Assembly (NCBI RefSeq): GCF_001550065.1
Contig: NZ_LRUB01000035.1
Location: forward strand, 124,001 to 188,000
From: Kordiimonas lipolytica
GTDB taxonomy: Bacteria; Pseudomonadota; Alphaproteobacteria; Sphingomonadales; Kordiimonadaceae
DNA length: 64,000 nucleotides
Reading direction: 5' to 3'
Shown: one piece after another, positions 1-8,458 of the stretch
How the letters are laid out: every line of letters begins with the position of its first letter
Position numbering within the stretch: the first letter of the stretch is position 1
Notes under the pieces: model-generated
What the model was told of the DNA's origin: nothing
The model's database searches: none
The model's input: the letters and a program-made list of their open reading frames with translations, nothing else
Position numbers and translations under genes: made by a program

Positions 1-77
1 CCAATTAGCGGCAGGCCGCGCTCGCCCGGAATATCTTCCAGACGCGCCGCTGGCCGCTCTGTTGCAGCTGTAGTCAT
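1..77 (-). CDS. Cytochrome P450, N-terminal fragment (runs off the window)
   Basis: Only the first 25 or so codons are present. The predicted start MTTAATERPAARLED is followed by IPGERGLPLIG, which resembles the proline-rich hinge (PGPRGLPLIGN) found just before the first helix of bacterial cytochrome P450s. A purine-rich GGGAGGGACAAGG lies upstream of the ATG. The family call rests on this short motif alone, so the substrate cannot be guessed; the rest of the gene lies left of the window. Confidence 0.5.
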   Translation of the reverse strand, partial: MTTAATERPAARLEDIPGERGLPLI

Positions 78-174
78 GTGCCTTGTCCCTCCCCAGGGTG
101 CTGTGATCCGGTCCAAATGGAATAAACGGAACTCAACAGTCCAGAAATTGACTATAGGGCACTAATTGTGGCTG

Positions 175-1014
175 TCAATTCTTGCCGTGAGAGGGGGCAG
201 GTACGCCTTTTTTGATAAATGGCTTCTTCTGGCGCTCCTGGTAATACTCCATGTCGCTTATTATATTGGTTGCTTCCCATGGAGCATAGCCACACCTGTT
301 GTCGGGAGCGCCTTCAGGAAGGTCACCATAATAAAAATCGACCTTCAGGCCATTGCGGGCAATTGCTTCGCCAGTATCTTCGAACTGGTGATATTTCCAG
401 CGTGCCAGTGCCCTTTCGGCGTTGTCATCGAATACGCCCTCGGGCGTGGAGGACAGTATCTCAATGTTTTCAACCTTGCCACTTTTGCTGATGTCATAGC
501 CTAGGGTCACTTTGCCGGATATGCGGTCTCGTGCCTCTTTCTGCTGCATTACCAGCATGGTGCACTGCTTCAGCTGAATATAGGGATCGGACGGATCCCC
601 GACGGTAGAGGGCAGTTCCGGCAGCGGTATATGCCTGCAGGTGGTCTCACCTTCTTCGCCAAAAGTGAAGGTAATGGGCACATCCTTGCGGGGTGCTGCA
701 TATCCATCTTCGAAATGAAGGAAATAGGACCAGCGCCTCAGCGCCCGTTTGATGGCGCCGTCCATTACTCCCTTTGGGTCGCTATCCGTGATCCTGATGT
801 TTTCCACCTCGCCCTCGACGGTGATATCAAACAGCGCTGAGGCGTGACCTGTGAGGCGTTTCTTGACGACAATGCGCGGCAACATTGGGTTGACGCAAAC
901 GGAATTCTGCCACATGGGATCTTGTGGCCTGGCCGGTCCGTCGGCCCCGACTGCAGCAGGCGCCATCACGGTGGTCATGAAAACAAGTGCGCTTTTTCCG
1001 ATCTGTCTGAACAT
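175..1014 (-). CDS. Secreted protein with two TonB C-terminal-like domains
   Basis: A 279-aa protein. I chose the ATG at 1014 because it opens a signal peptide (MFRQIGKSALVFMTTVMAP, then AAVGADG); a longer upstream reading begins with unlikely sequence. Two copies of a TonB-C-like fold can be seen: one around residues 50-130 (VEGEVENIRITDSDPKGVMD, then RALRRWSYF) and one around residues 165-245 (ISKSGKVENIEILSSTPEGV, then RALARWKYH). The x-G-x-V-x-N-I pattern followed by an Ala-Leu-x-x-W helix is typical of TonB C-terminal domains. There is no N-terminal TM-proline-rich TonB architecture, so it is more likely a periplasmic TonB-domain protein than an energy transducer. It sits downstream of a second single-domain homologue on the same strand and may have arisen by duplication. 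Confidence 0.75.
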   Translation of the reverse strand: MFRQIGKSALVFMTTVMAPAAVGADGPARPQDPMWQNSVCVNPMLPRIVVKKRLTGHASALFDITVEGEVENIRITDSDPKGVMDGAIKRALRRWSYFLHFEDGYAAPRKDVPITFTFGEEGETTCRHIPLPELPSTVGDPSDPYIQLKQCTMLVMQQKEARDRISGKVTLGYDISKSGKVENIEILSSTPEGVFDDNAERALARWKYHQFEDTGEAIARNGLKVDFYYGDLPEGAPDNRCGYAPWEATNIISDMEYYQERQKKPFIKKGVPAPSHGKN

Positions 1015-1101
1015 TCCCTGTGCCCCATGAATGAAAATGATATAATATAACATATATAAATCATATGCGCTGTCAACAGCGAGTTTGTGACGTAACATGC
1101 A

Positions 1102-1128
1102 AACAGCCCACCGGAAGGGCGGGCTGTT
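1102..1128 (-). terminator. Possible hairpin between the two TonB-domain genes
   Basis: AACAGCCC (1102-1109) and GGGCTGTT (1121-1128) form an 8-bp stem. Only three Ts follow on the minus strand, so it is a weak terminator at best and may be an RNA stability element. Confidence 0.35.
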
Positions 1129-1149
1129 GATTGCTCTTGGCTGAGTGGT

Positions 1150-1581
1150 TTATTTTGCTTCAGCGGTTGTTGCCTGGGGCCATGGTACGTGGGTGCAGGT
1201 TGCCTCCTGTTCTTCAGGAGAACCCCCAAATGTAAAGGTTAGCTCCACATCTTTGCGGCCGCTTTCAACCCCGTCCTTGAAATAGGCGAAATAGCGCCAC
1301 CCCCTGATTGCGTTGGACACGGAACGGTCCATGACGCCAGGTGGGTCGCTTTCAACTACGCGTATGTTGGTGACACGGCCATTTGGCTGGATGTCGTATT
1401 TGACTTTGACATAACCCTGCAATTGCTTCTGTTTCACCGCAAACGCAAGGCGTGCCCCCTTGCACCGTGATGTCAGCCAGTGTCCGTCGTGTTCGTCCCC
1501 CTCTGCAAAGGCAGCGGGTGTTGGTGCGCCCATAGCTGCCGCGATCAAGAGTCCCAAGGCGGCTTTGGTTGTGGTTCGCAT
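1150..1581 (-). CDS. Small secreted protein with one TonB C-terminal-like domain
   Basis: A 143-aa protein with a clear signal peptide (MRTTTKAALGLLIAAAMG, cleavage near AAFAEG). The remainder is one TonB-C-like domain: YDIQPNGRVTNIRVVESDP, then AIRGWRYFAYFKDGVE and a final beta strand VELTFTFGG. It is closely similar in pattern to the first half of the neighbouring 279-aa protein (both share the GVMD, RRW/RGWRYF and DV-ELTFTFG features), so the two are probably paralogues. Role unknown; such proteins often accompany TonB systems but none is adjacent here. Confidence 0.75.
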   Translation of the reverse strand: MRTTTKAALGLLIAAAMGAPTPAAFAEGDEHDGHWLTSRCKGARLAFAVKQKQLQGYVKVKYDIQPNGRVTNIRVVESDPPGVMDRSVSNAIRGWRYFAYFKDGVESGRKDVELTFTFGGSPEEQEATCTHVPWPQATTAEAK

Positions 1582-1823
1582 GGTTTTCCCCTTCCTCTCT
1601 CAAGTAGATTCCGAATTCATGCTCCACTATCGTGACAAGCCTTTTCCCCAAAAAGGCCAACGCGCCGCTTTTTCTGCAGCGTCTGTCTTGCTTCTGTCTC
1701 CTGCTGTCGCTCGCGCCCCCAGTGCGCATATCATCGTGCCCCAAGCAGGCACTTTCGTTTATAAAAGTCAGCATAGGGTCTATTAACCATTGGTGCAAGG
1801 ATGGGGTTTGGGCCTGCCTATGG

Positions 1824-4800
1824 CTAGCCGTAGCCGCCTCCGCCAGGTGTTTCGATGGTGATGCAGTCGCCAGGCTTGACTGTGGTAGCATCCGACGCCG
1901 TCATTTGCCCTTGACTGCCGTTCATTCGAATGATTGCAGTCCGACCAGGTTTGCCCGGTTCGCCACCTGCAAGGCCAGGTGGTCCGTCAGCCCGGTGACC
2001 GGACAGGATCGAGACTTCCATTTCTTCAAGGAAGCGGATTGTGCGCACGGCCCCATTGCCGCCGGTGTGCTGGCCCTTGCCGCCGCTCCCCGTCCTCACG
2101 CCGAAGGTTTCCACGCGCACCGGGTAGCGCCATTCCATCACCTCGACATCAGTCAGGCGGCTGTTGGTCATGTGTGACTGGATGGCATCCGTACCGTCAA
2201 ATGTTGGCCCGGCGCCGGTCCCGCCCGCAATGGTTTCGTAATATTGATGACGGCTGTTGCCGAACGTCAGGTTGTTCATGGTGCCTTGGGCCGCGGCCAT
2301 GGTACCTGCGGCCAGAAACAGGGCGTTGGTGACAATCTGGCTGGTTTCCACATTGCCGGCAACAACGGCAGCCGGTGGTGTTGGGTTCAGCATGCAGCCT
2401 TCAGGTACCACCAGATGGATTGGCTTCAGGCACCCGGCATTCAGTGGGATGTCTTCGCCGGTCAAGGTGCGGAACACATAAAGGACCGCGGCTTTGGTGA
2501 CAGCGAGCGGTGCGTTGAAATTATTGTCCTGAACCGGGCTTGTGCCGGTGAAGTCCACGGTGACAGTCCGGTCTTTCCGGTTGACGTCCAGGCGCACGCG
2601 CACCTCAGCGCCGCAGTCCATCGGATAGCTGAACCGTCCGTCCTTCAGGCGGTCGATCACGCGGCGGACTGCTTCTTCGGCGTTGTCCTGCACATGGCCC
2701 ATATAGGCGTCAACCACATCGCGGCCAAAATCACTAGCCAGTTTCTTCACCAGCGTCACGCCGCGTTCGTTTGCGGCAACTTGGGCTTTCAGGTCAGCGA
2801 CATTCTGGTCAGGATTGCGGGACGGATACGGGCCTTGCGCCAGCCTGTTCCTGAGTTCCTGCGTGTTGAAACTACCTTCAGACACCAGCTTGAAATTGCT
2901 GAAGCGGATGCCTTCCTGGTCAATTGTCTTGGATGCGGGTGGCATTGACCCCGGCGAAATGCCGCCAATGTCTGCGTGATGGCCGCGGGATGCCACATAG
3001 AAGTGCGGCTCAGCATCGCTTTCAAAGAAGACCGGAGTGATGACTGTGATATCCGGCAGGTGAGTGCCACCGGCGAACGGGTCATTCAGCATGAACACGT
3101 CACCTGGCTTGATCGTGCCCTTACGCGCGTCGATAATGTTCAAGACACTTTCGCCCATGCTGCCCAGGTGCACTGGCATGTGAGGCGCGTTGGCGATCAG
3201 GTTGCCTGCTTTGTCGAACACGGCGCAGGAGAAGTCCAGCCGTTCCTTCACATTTACCGAATGGGCGGTTTTCGCCAGTACGCCACCCATTTCTTCCGCC
3301 ACCGACATAAAGAGATTGTTGAAAATCTCCAGCATGATCGGGTCGGGTTTCGTTGTGTCGATATCCCGGCGGGTGCGCTCTGCCGTGCGGTGCAGCAGCA
3401 GCGTGTCATTCGCCTTCAGTGATGCCGACCAACCGGGCTCAAGGATCGTGGTACCACCATTTTCAAGGATGACTGCGGGCCCAGTGATGGTGCAGTCCGG
3501 CTTCAGCTGTTCGCGGTGATAGATTGCAGCGTCCTTCATGGCGCCGCCGCTGAAGAATTGGAACTTGCCAGCAGGCGATGCGCTTGTGCCTGTGGCTGCC
3601 AGGTTCAGCGCGGTCGCGGCACCGCCACCGGCGGCTTCCGCTTCCACGGCTTCTACATAAATGGCCTGGTCTGGCTCTGTGAAGCCAAACTGGGCTTTAT
3701 GTGCGTCTTCAAATGCGGCTTTGGTCTTACACTCGTCAGCCAGCGGCACAGTCAGCGTCGTATCCGTGCCCTTGTATTTCACCCGAAGGCGCACAGAGAC
3801 GGTCTGGTCACGCTCTGGCACGCCCTGTTCGGTGAGGCGTTCTTGCGCAAGCCTGCGCACTTCACCAGCCGTCGCGGCTATTGCTTCAGTATCAGCTAGC
3901 GGGCACTCCAGCGCTTGATCCGTGATTACCCGCTGGTCTGCAAGGCCCATCCCCAGGGCTGAAAGGACGCCTGAGAATGGCGGCACGATGACATGGTCGA
4001 TCCCAAGCGCATCTGCCACAAGGCAGGCATGCTGGCCTCCCGCGCCGCCGAAGGTCAGCAGGCTGTATTTCTTGATGTCATGGCCGCGCTCAACCGACAC
4101 GCGCTTGATGGCGCGGGCCATGTGCTCCACGCCCACAGCCAGGAACCCCTCTGCAATTTCATGCAGGCTGTAGCTAGTGCCGGTCTCTGTCTTGAGTTGG
4201 GCCTGGATTTCCTTGAAATCCGCTTCCGTCGCCGCCGTATCAAGGGGGGACTTGCCGTCTTCGCCAAACACAGTTGGGAACAGGTCTGGCGACAGTTTCC
4301 CCAACATGACGTTACAGTCTGTGATGGTGATAGGCCCGCCACGGCCATAGGCTGCTGGGCCAGGGAAGGCGCCCGCGGAGGCAGGCCCAACCTGGAAGCG
4401 CCCGTCGATGACCTTGCAGATGGACCCGCCACCGGCGGCAACTGTGTGGATATCCATCATGGGCACTGTCATGCGGACCCCGGCGACCACAGTGTCGAAC
4501 ACGCGCTCGTAAGCGCCGTCATAGTGGCTGACATCGGTGGATGTGCCGCCCATGTCAAAGCCGATCAGCTTGGAAAAGCCCGCACGTTCGGCAGTTTTCG
4601 CCGCACCCACAATGCCGCCGGCTGGGCCGGAAAGGACGGCATCCTTGCCTTCAAAGGCGTGTGCCGCCGCAAGCCCGCCGTTTGACTGCATAAAATAAAG
4701 CGGGCTGCCGGTGGTGGCGTGCTCTACCTGGTTTACATAGCGCTTCAGGATTGGGGATAGATAGGCATCTGCCACCGTGGTGTCGCCACGCGACACCAGC

Positions 4801-5399
4801 TTCATCAGCGGGCTGACCTTGTGACTCAGCGAAATCTGTGTAAAGCCGATTTCTTCGGCGATCTTGCCTGCCATGATTTCATGGTCGGGGAAGCGGTAAG
4901 CATGCACGAAGGCGATAGCAACGCTTCTCAGGCCCGTATCATAGGCTTTCCGAAGTGCCTTGCGGCAGGCAGCCTCGTCAAGCGCAGTGACAACCGTGCC
5001 GTCAACCGCCATGCGTTCATCAGCCTCCACGACATCGCTATAAAGCGGCACAGGGCGCTCAGGCTTAAGCGCGAACAGGTCGGCCCGGTGCTGTTGGCCA
5101 ATCATCAGGGCATCCTTGAAGCCCTTGGTTATCAGCAAAAGCGTGGGCTCGCCGTCGCGCTCCAACAGCGCATTGGTGGCAACGGTTGTGCCCATCTTGA
5201 TCGCGCTGACGTCCGCGGCGGGGAAGGGGGCATCATCCGCCACCCCCATAATGTCACGCATGGCATGCACGGCGGCATCGTCATATTGGCCGGGATTTTC
5301 CGATAGATACTTGTGGCTGGTAAGGCTGCCATCGGGGTGCTTCGCCACCACGTCAGTGAAGGTGCCGCCCCGGTCGATCCAAAACTCAAACTTGCTCAT
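1824..5399 (-). CDS. oplAH: 5-oxoprolinase (ATP-hydrolysing), hydantoinase A/B fusion
   Basis: A 1191-aa cytosolic enzyme that opens 5-oxo-L-proline to glutamate at the cost of ATP in glutathione and pyroglutamate recycling. The ATG at 5399 was chosen because the protein then starts MSKFEFWIDRGGTFTDVVA, the standard N-terminus of the family; sequence further upstream is not conserved in style. The N-terminal two thirds is the HyuA-like half (RGGTFTD near residue 10, GFDMGGTSTDVS near 310, TFGGAGGQHA near 500); the C-terminal part is HyuB-like (starting near residue 690 at DPIMLEIFNNLFMSVAEEMG, with HLPDITVITPVFF and GRHHADIG-type motifs, ending ETPGGGGYG). Length is near the roughly 1200-1290 residues usual for the fused enzyme. 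It appears monocistronic. Confidence 0.92.
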   Translation of the reverse strand: MSKFEFWIDRGGTFTDVVAKHPDGSLTSHKYLSENPGQYDDAAVHAMRDIMGVADDAPFPAADVSAIKMGTTVATNALLERDGEPTLLLITKGFKDALMIGQQHRADLFALKPERPVPLYSDVVEADERMAVDGTVVTALDEAACRKALRKAYDTGLRSVAIAFVHAYRFPDHEIMAGKIAEEIGFTQISLSHKVSPLMKLVSRGDTTVADAYLSPILKRYVNQVEHATTGSPLYFMQSNGGLAAAHAFEGKDAVLSGPAGGIVGAAKTAERAGFSKLIGFDMGGTSTDVSHYDGAYERVFDTVVAGVRMTVPMMDIHTVAAGGGSICKVIDGRFQVGPASAGAFPGPAAYGRGGPITITDCNVMLGKLSPDLFPTVFGEDGKSPLDTAATEADFKEIQAQLKTETGTSYSLHEIAEGFLAVGVEHMARAIKRVSVERGHDIKKYSLLTFGGAGGQHACLVADALGIDHVIVPPFSGVLSALGMGLADQRVITDQALECPLADTEAIAATAGEVRRLAQERLTEQGVPERDQTVSVRLRVKYKGTDTTLTVPLADECKTKAAFEDAHKAQFGFTEPDQAIYVEAVEAEAAGGGAATALNLAATGTSASPAGKFQFFSGGAMKDAAIYHREQLKPDCTITGPAVILENGGTTILEPGWSASLKANDTLLLHRTAERTRRDIDTTKPDPIMLEIFNNLFMSVAEEMGGVLAKTAHSVNVKERLDFSCAVFDKAGNLIANAPHMPVHLGSMGESVLNIIDARKGTIKPGDVFMLNDPFAGGTHLPDITVITPVFFESDAEPHFYVASRGHHADIGGISPGSMPPASKTIDQEGIRFSNFKLVSEGSFNTQELRNRLAQGPYPSRNPDQNVADLKAQVAANERGVTLVKKLASDFGRDVVDAYMGHVQDNAEEAVRRVIDRLKDGRFSYPMDCGAEVRVRLDVNRKDRTVTVDFTGTSPVQDNNFNAPLAVTKAAVLYVFRTLTGEDIPLNAGCLKPIHLVVPEGCMLNPTPPAAVVAGNVETSQIVTNALFLAAGTMAAAQGTMNNLTFGNSRHQYYETIAGGTGAGPTFDGTDAIQSHMTNSRLTDVEVMEWRYPVRVETFGVRTGSGGKGQHTGGNGAVRTIRFLEEMEVSILSGHRADGPPGLAGGEPGKPGRTAIIRMNGSQGQMTASDATTVKPGDCITIETPGGGGYG

Positions 5400-5480
5400 A
5401 CATCCATCCCCGTTTTGCCTATGCATAGCGGGCTTGAGTGGCAAGTTCAATGCGCGAGCGAGAAGCAGCCCTTCAGTTAC

Positions 5481-5513
5481 AAAAAAGGCACCACTCTGGG
5501 AGAGAGTGGTGCC
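5481..5513 (-). terminator. Strong intrinsic terminator
   Basis: A perfect 11-bp stem (GGCACCACTCT at 5487-5497, AGAGTGGTGCC at 5503-5513) with a 5-nt loop. Read on the minus strand it ends in six Ts (A tract at 5481-5486). It closes the transcript of the 5669-6262 gene and insulates oplAH. Confidence 0.85.
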
Positions 5514-5668
5514 TGGGGTGGCCCCTCGAGCTGAAATGGTGCCAGGGAAGGTCGGGGCCTGGGTGTCGGGAACCCAGAAGGGTGCAAGCCAATGGCTCAC
5601 ATTTCCTTTCCTTCACCTAATGAGGGTAAAATTAAAACCAATGATTGTCAATCGTGTTCGTCCGGGTT

Positions 5669-6262
5669 TCATTGGGCCTTGTTGTTTTGTCTGGATTGAA
5701 GGTCTTCCAGATAGGTTGCCAGCCCCTGATACCGGGCCCGCATATTGCTCTGCATTCCCTTGCAGAAACGGGCGGTCCCGAAATCGGTTAGCAGGGCGTC
5801 AAACAACCCGCGTCGGCGCCCAACCTTGAACATCAGGACAGCTGATGACACATCGGCGACCAAGGTGATGCGTTCCTTGCCGTTCAGTTCCCCCATTATC
5901 TGTGAAATGGATTCCTCTATTGGGGAACCTTCCACCTTGAGGGCGATTTGCAGCGTGGATTCCGCTGCAATTTTGTTGAGCATCGCGGGATCGAGGTCAG
6001 GGCTCTGACAAACAAGGGCGAAGGCCATGACCTGGGCCGCATCATCCAAGACATGAAGTTCCCCTTTATCCCGGTTTTCGTCAATGTAGGTCAGGTGTTG
6101 TGCGGCAAGCATGCGCACGATTTCAGCCCGCTGGAGCATATATTGCATGGACTTGACCATCTGGTCCCGCTGGGTTGGGGCAGCGTCTTCGTCCTGGGCA
6201 AGAGCGCTGGTGGCCTGCAGCAGGCAGGCGGCAGTGGCGATTGTGGCGATCAGCTTTTTCAT
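5669..6262 (-). CDS. Secreted protein of unknown function
   Basis: A 197-aa protein. The start at 6262 gives a textbook signal peptide (MKKLIATIATAACLLQ, cleavage after ATSALAQ). The mature part is helical, with DQMVKSMQYMLQRAEIVRML near residue 35 and a C-terminal CKGMQSNMRARYQGLATYLE; two cysteines could pair in the periplasm. I do not recognise a family. It is transcribed away from the UPF0178 gene on the other strand and ends at a strong terminator, so it is probably a single-gene unit. Confidence 0.7.
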   Translation of the reverse strand: MKKLIATIATAACLLQATSALAQDEDAAPTQRDQMVKSMQYMLQRAEIVRMLAAQHLTYIDENRDKGELHVLDDAAQVMAFALVCQSPDLDPAMLNKIAAESTLQIALKVEGSPIEESISQIMGELNGKERITLVADVSSAVLMFKVGRRRGLFDALLTDFGTARFCKGMQSNMRARYQGLATYLEDLQSRQNNKAQ

Positions 6263-6388
6263 GGAGTTTTCTTCCCATATGTTTTTCTGGGTATCGTCAT
6301 ACCATTGTTTTGCTTTGGCGAAACATGCTAAATCGCCCCATCGGGACACTGGAGGGCCTGGCCACGCAGGGAGCAGAAAGTAAGGTTC

Positions 6389-6835
6389 ATGGAAATTTAT
6401 GTTGATGCAGATGCCTGCCCTGTGAAGGAAGAAGTGCTGAAGGTTTCCTATCGGCATGACCTGGTGGTGCATCTGGTGTCGAATGCCTGGCTGCGCATTC
6501 CTGTTGGGGAAAATGTGAAGAAGGTCGTGGTGAGCGACGGCTTTGACGCTGCCGATGACTGGATCGTGGAGCACGCCGGTGCCGACGATATCTGCATCAC
6601 CGGTGATATCCAGTTGGCCGCCCGGCTTCTTGAAGCGGGCGCGGTGGTTTTGGGCCATAACGGCAAGCCGTTCACAACAGACAATATTGGTATGGCACTG
6701 GCGATGCGGGAGCTTAAATCCCAGCTGCGGGACATGGGTGAAGATCGCGGCTTCAACGCCAGCTTTTCCCAAAAGGACAGGTCACGCTTCCTGTCTGCGC
6801 TTGAGCTTGCTGTGCAAAAGGGCCTGCGCCGCTAA
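6389..6835 (+). CDS. UPF0178 / DUF188 family protein (YaiI/YqxD-like)
   Basis: A 148-aa protein beginning MEIYVDADACPVKEEVLKVS, the hallmark of the YaiI/YqxD (UPF0178) family, which has a PIN-like nuclease fold. Further family motifs are present: VVSDGFDAADDWIVEHA, DICITGDIQLAARLLE and LGHNGKPFTTDNIG. The acidic residues D6, D8 and those in GDIQ would form the putative metal site. Its biological role is not established. Length is normal for the family. Confidence 0.9.
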   Translation: MEIYVDADACPVKEEVLKVSYRHDLVVHLVSNAWLRIPVGENVKKVVVSDGFDAADDWIVEHAGADDICITGDIQLAARLLEAGAVVLGHNGKPFTTDNIGMALAMRELKSQLRDMGEDRGFNASFSQKDRSRFLSALELAVQKGLRR

Positions 6836-6850
6836 TTGGTGTTGGTAGGC

Positions 6851-6886
6851 AATAAAAAGCGGCGCCAACCATATGGTTGCGCCGCC
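6851..6886 (-). terminator. Intrinsic terminator of the 58-aa gene
   Basis: GCGGCGCCAACC and GGTTGCGCCGC pair with one bulge around an AT loop (about 6859-6885); on the minus strand the stem is followed by TTTTTATT. It lies 20 bp after the stop of the small gene at 6907-7083, supporting that gene as a real transcription unit. Confidence 0.75.
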
Positions 6887-6906
6887 TGTCACCCCAGTCT
6901 AACCCC

Positions 6907-7083
6907 TTAGACTTTGATGTCGATTTTCAGGCCCTTGCCATTGATGGTATGCGGAGCTTCGAGCTTCACTTTGCTCTGAGGTACGTCATTCAGATCCAGT
7001 TTGGCGCCGCCACCATTCTTTTGTGGTGCAATGCCTGCTGTGTTGAGCTGCAAGGCTGGGCCAGACGAAATACTGCTGATCAT
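6907..7083 (-). CDS. Small hypothetical protein (58 aa)
   Basis: A short reading frame starting MISSISSGPALQLNTAG and ending LKIDIKV. Evidence that it is real: a good ribosome-binding site (CAGGAG about 9 nt before the ATG), protein-like composition with balanced charged residues, and an intrinsic terminator just after the stop. The N-terminal Ser/Ile-rich stretch followed by KLDLNDVPQSKVKLE has no motif I recognise. It is cytosolic (no signal peptide or TM segment). Confidence 0.6.
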   Translation of the reverse strand: MISSISSGPALQLNTAGIAPQKNGGGAKLDLNDVPQSKVKLEAPHTINGKGLKIDIKV

Positions 7084-7196
7084 AAAATAACTCCTGAACC
7101 AAAAATTGAACGCGTGATTCTGTTTACAAGGCCCTTAGTGACAGAAGCCTTTTCTTTTGTGAAGAGATGAATAAAATTTTACCCACATTATTGATT

Positions 7197-8381
7197 TTAT
7201 TCACCTTTTGGCAGCCATTCTGACAGGAAGCGAACGCTGTTGCCGCCCATGACTTTGCGGATGCTGTCTTCTGAAATTCCGCGGGTTACCAGGGCTTCGG
7301 TGATGGCACCAATGTCGCTTGCTGTGATGGCTTTCACCGTGCCGTCCCAGTCTGATCCCAGCGCTATATGATCTGCGCCCACGAGGGTGATGCCATAGGC
7401 GATGCTGGCGGCGATGTCGTCTGGGGTGTCACCGCAGGCTGCGCTGTCCCAAAAGCCGACGGCGATCAACCCACCCTTCGCCGCGATGGCCTGCATCAAG
7501 TCATCCGGGAAATTCCGGGGTGTGTCACAGTGGCCCCGGAAGCCCGTATGCGAGACCACGGTTGGGCGCACTGCGATTTCAAGGGTGTCCCAAGCGACCT
7601 GCTCGGATGAATGGGCTAGGTCGATGATTATCTCCTTCTCTTCCAGACGCTGCACAACCTGCTTGCCAAAGTCCGTCAATCCGCCTTTTGCCTCGCCGTG
7701 CAATGATCCGCCCAGCCGGTTGTCGAAGAAATGCAGCAGTCCGACCATGCGGAAGCCGGCGTCATAGAGGCGGTCGATATTGGCGATGGCGCCTTCCAGG
7801 GGATGTGCGCCTTCTGTGCCCAACAGGGCGCCGACGGGCGCAAGGCGTTTGGCTGTATCCCGCGCTTCAAGAAAGGCAGCCAGTTCAGCCTGGGTGCGAA
7901 CCCACATCATGGCGCCGCCAGAGCGGTTGACGGCATCATCCAGCTTTTCGGCCTGGTATAGCGCACGCTCCAGCAGACTGTTCCATGTCCGGACCGGCCA
8001 GCCCTGACCGACTGCGAGCAACGTGATGTTGTCGCTTGAAGCGTCATTTGCGTGCAGATTTTGCCCGCGCGGCGTTTTGGTCACAGTCGTGAACATTTGC
8101 AGGCCCATATTGCCCTCCCGCAGGCGCGGCAGGTCTACGTGGCCATAGTCATGTCGTGCCAGCAGGCTTCGGTTCCAGAGCAGTGTGTCCGCGTGCCAGT
8201 CCATCACAAGGAGGGAGCGGTGGAAGGTTTCCGAATCTGCGCTTAGCCGGTAGGGTCGATGGTCCACCTGTTTGTTCATGGAGCGGTCCGCCATGGGAGC
8301 AGCGATCAGGCGCAGCCCCGCATAGCCAATGAGCAAGGCAAGCAATGCCAGCGTAACTGTTACTTTGAGAATGCGAGCCAT
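7197..8381 (-). CDS. Membrane-anchored dipeptidase, peptidase family M19
   Basis: A 394-aa zinc dipeptidase of the renal dipeptidase (M19) family. The N-terminus (MARILKVTVTLALLALLIGY) is an uncleaved signal anchor, placing the enzyme on the periplasmic face. Family motifs: MDWHADTL near residue 60 (HxD metal ligands), EGAHPLEG near 190 (bridging Glu), IDLAHSSEQ and VVSHTG (His ligands), and HIALGSDWDG near the C-terminus. Length matches the family. Its start codon lies directly behind a terminator-like hairpin whose 3' arm contains the ribosome-binding site (see the hairpin at 8381-8416), so expression may depend on that structure opening. Likely substrates are dipeptides, including D-residue or peptidoglycan-derived ones; this is inference. 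Confidence 0.88.
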   Translation of the reverse strand: MARILKVTVTLALLALLIGYAGLRLIAAPMADRSMNKQVDHRPYRLSADSETFHRSLLVMDWHADTLLWNRSLLARHDYGHVDLPRLREGNMGLQMFTTVTKTPRGQNLHANDASSDNITLLAVGQGWPVRTWNSLLERALYQAEKLDDAVNRSGGAMMWVRTQAELAAFLEARDTAKRLAPVGALLGTEGAHPLEGAIANIDRLYDAGFRMVGLLHFFDNRLGGSLHGEAKGGLTDFGKQVVQRLEEKEIIIDLAHSSEQVAWDTLEIAVRPTVVSHTGFRGHCDTPRNFPDDLMQAIAAKGGLIAVGFWDSAACGDTPDDIAASIAYGITLVGADHIALGSDWDGTVKAITASDIGAITEALVTRGISEDSIRKVMGGNSVRFLSEWLPKGE

Positions 8382-8416
8382 AAAAAATCCTCCCCTACAT
8401 GAGTATAGGGGAGGAT
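8381..8416 (-). terminator. Hairpin that is both terminator-like and hides the dipeptidase ribosome-binding site
   Basis: Perfect 11-bp arms: ATCCTCCCCTA (8387-8397) and TAGGGGAGGAT (8406-8416), 8-nt loop. On the minus strand the stem is followed by six Ts and then directly by the dipeptidase ATG. The 3' arm on that strand is the GGGGAGGAT that serves as Shine-Dalgarno. It lies between the M56 protein stop (8459) and the dipeptidase start. Confidence 0.8.
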
Positions 8417-8458
8417 CCGTCTTTGGCGAGTGTCTAAGTCCTGCCAATTCAAAAGACG

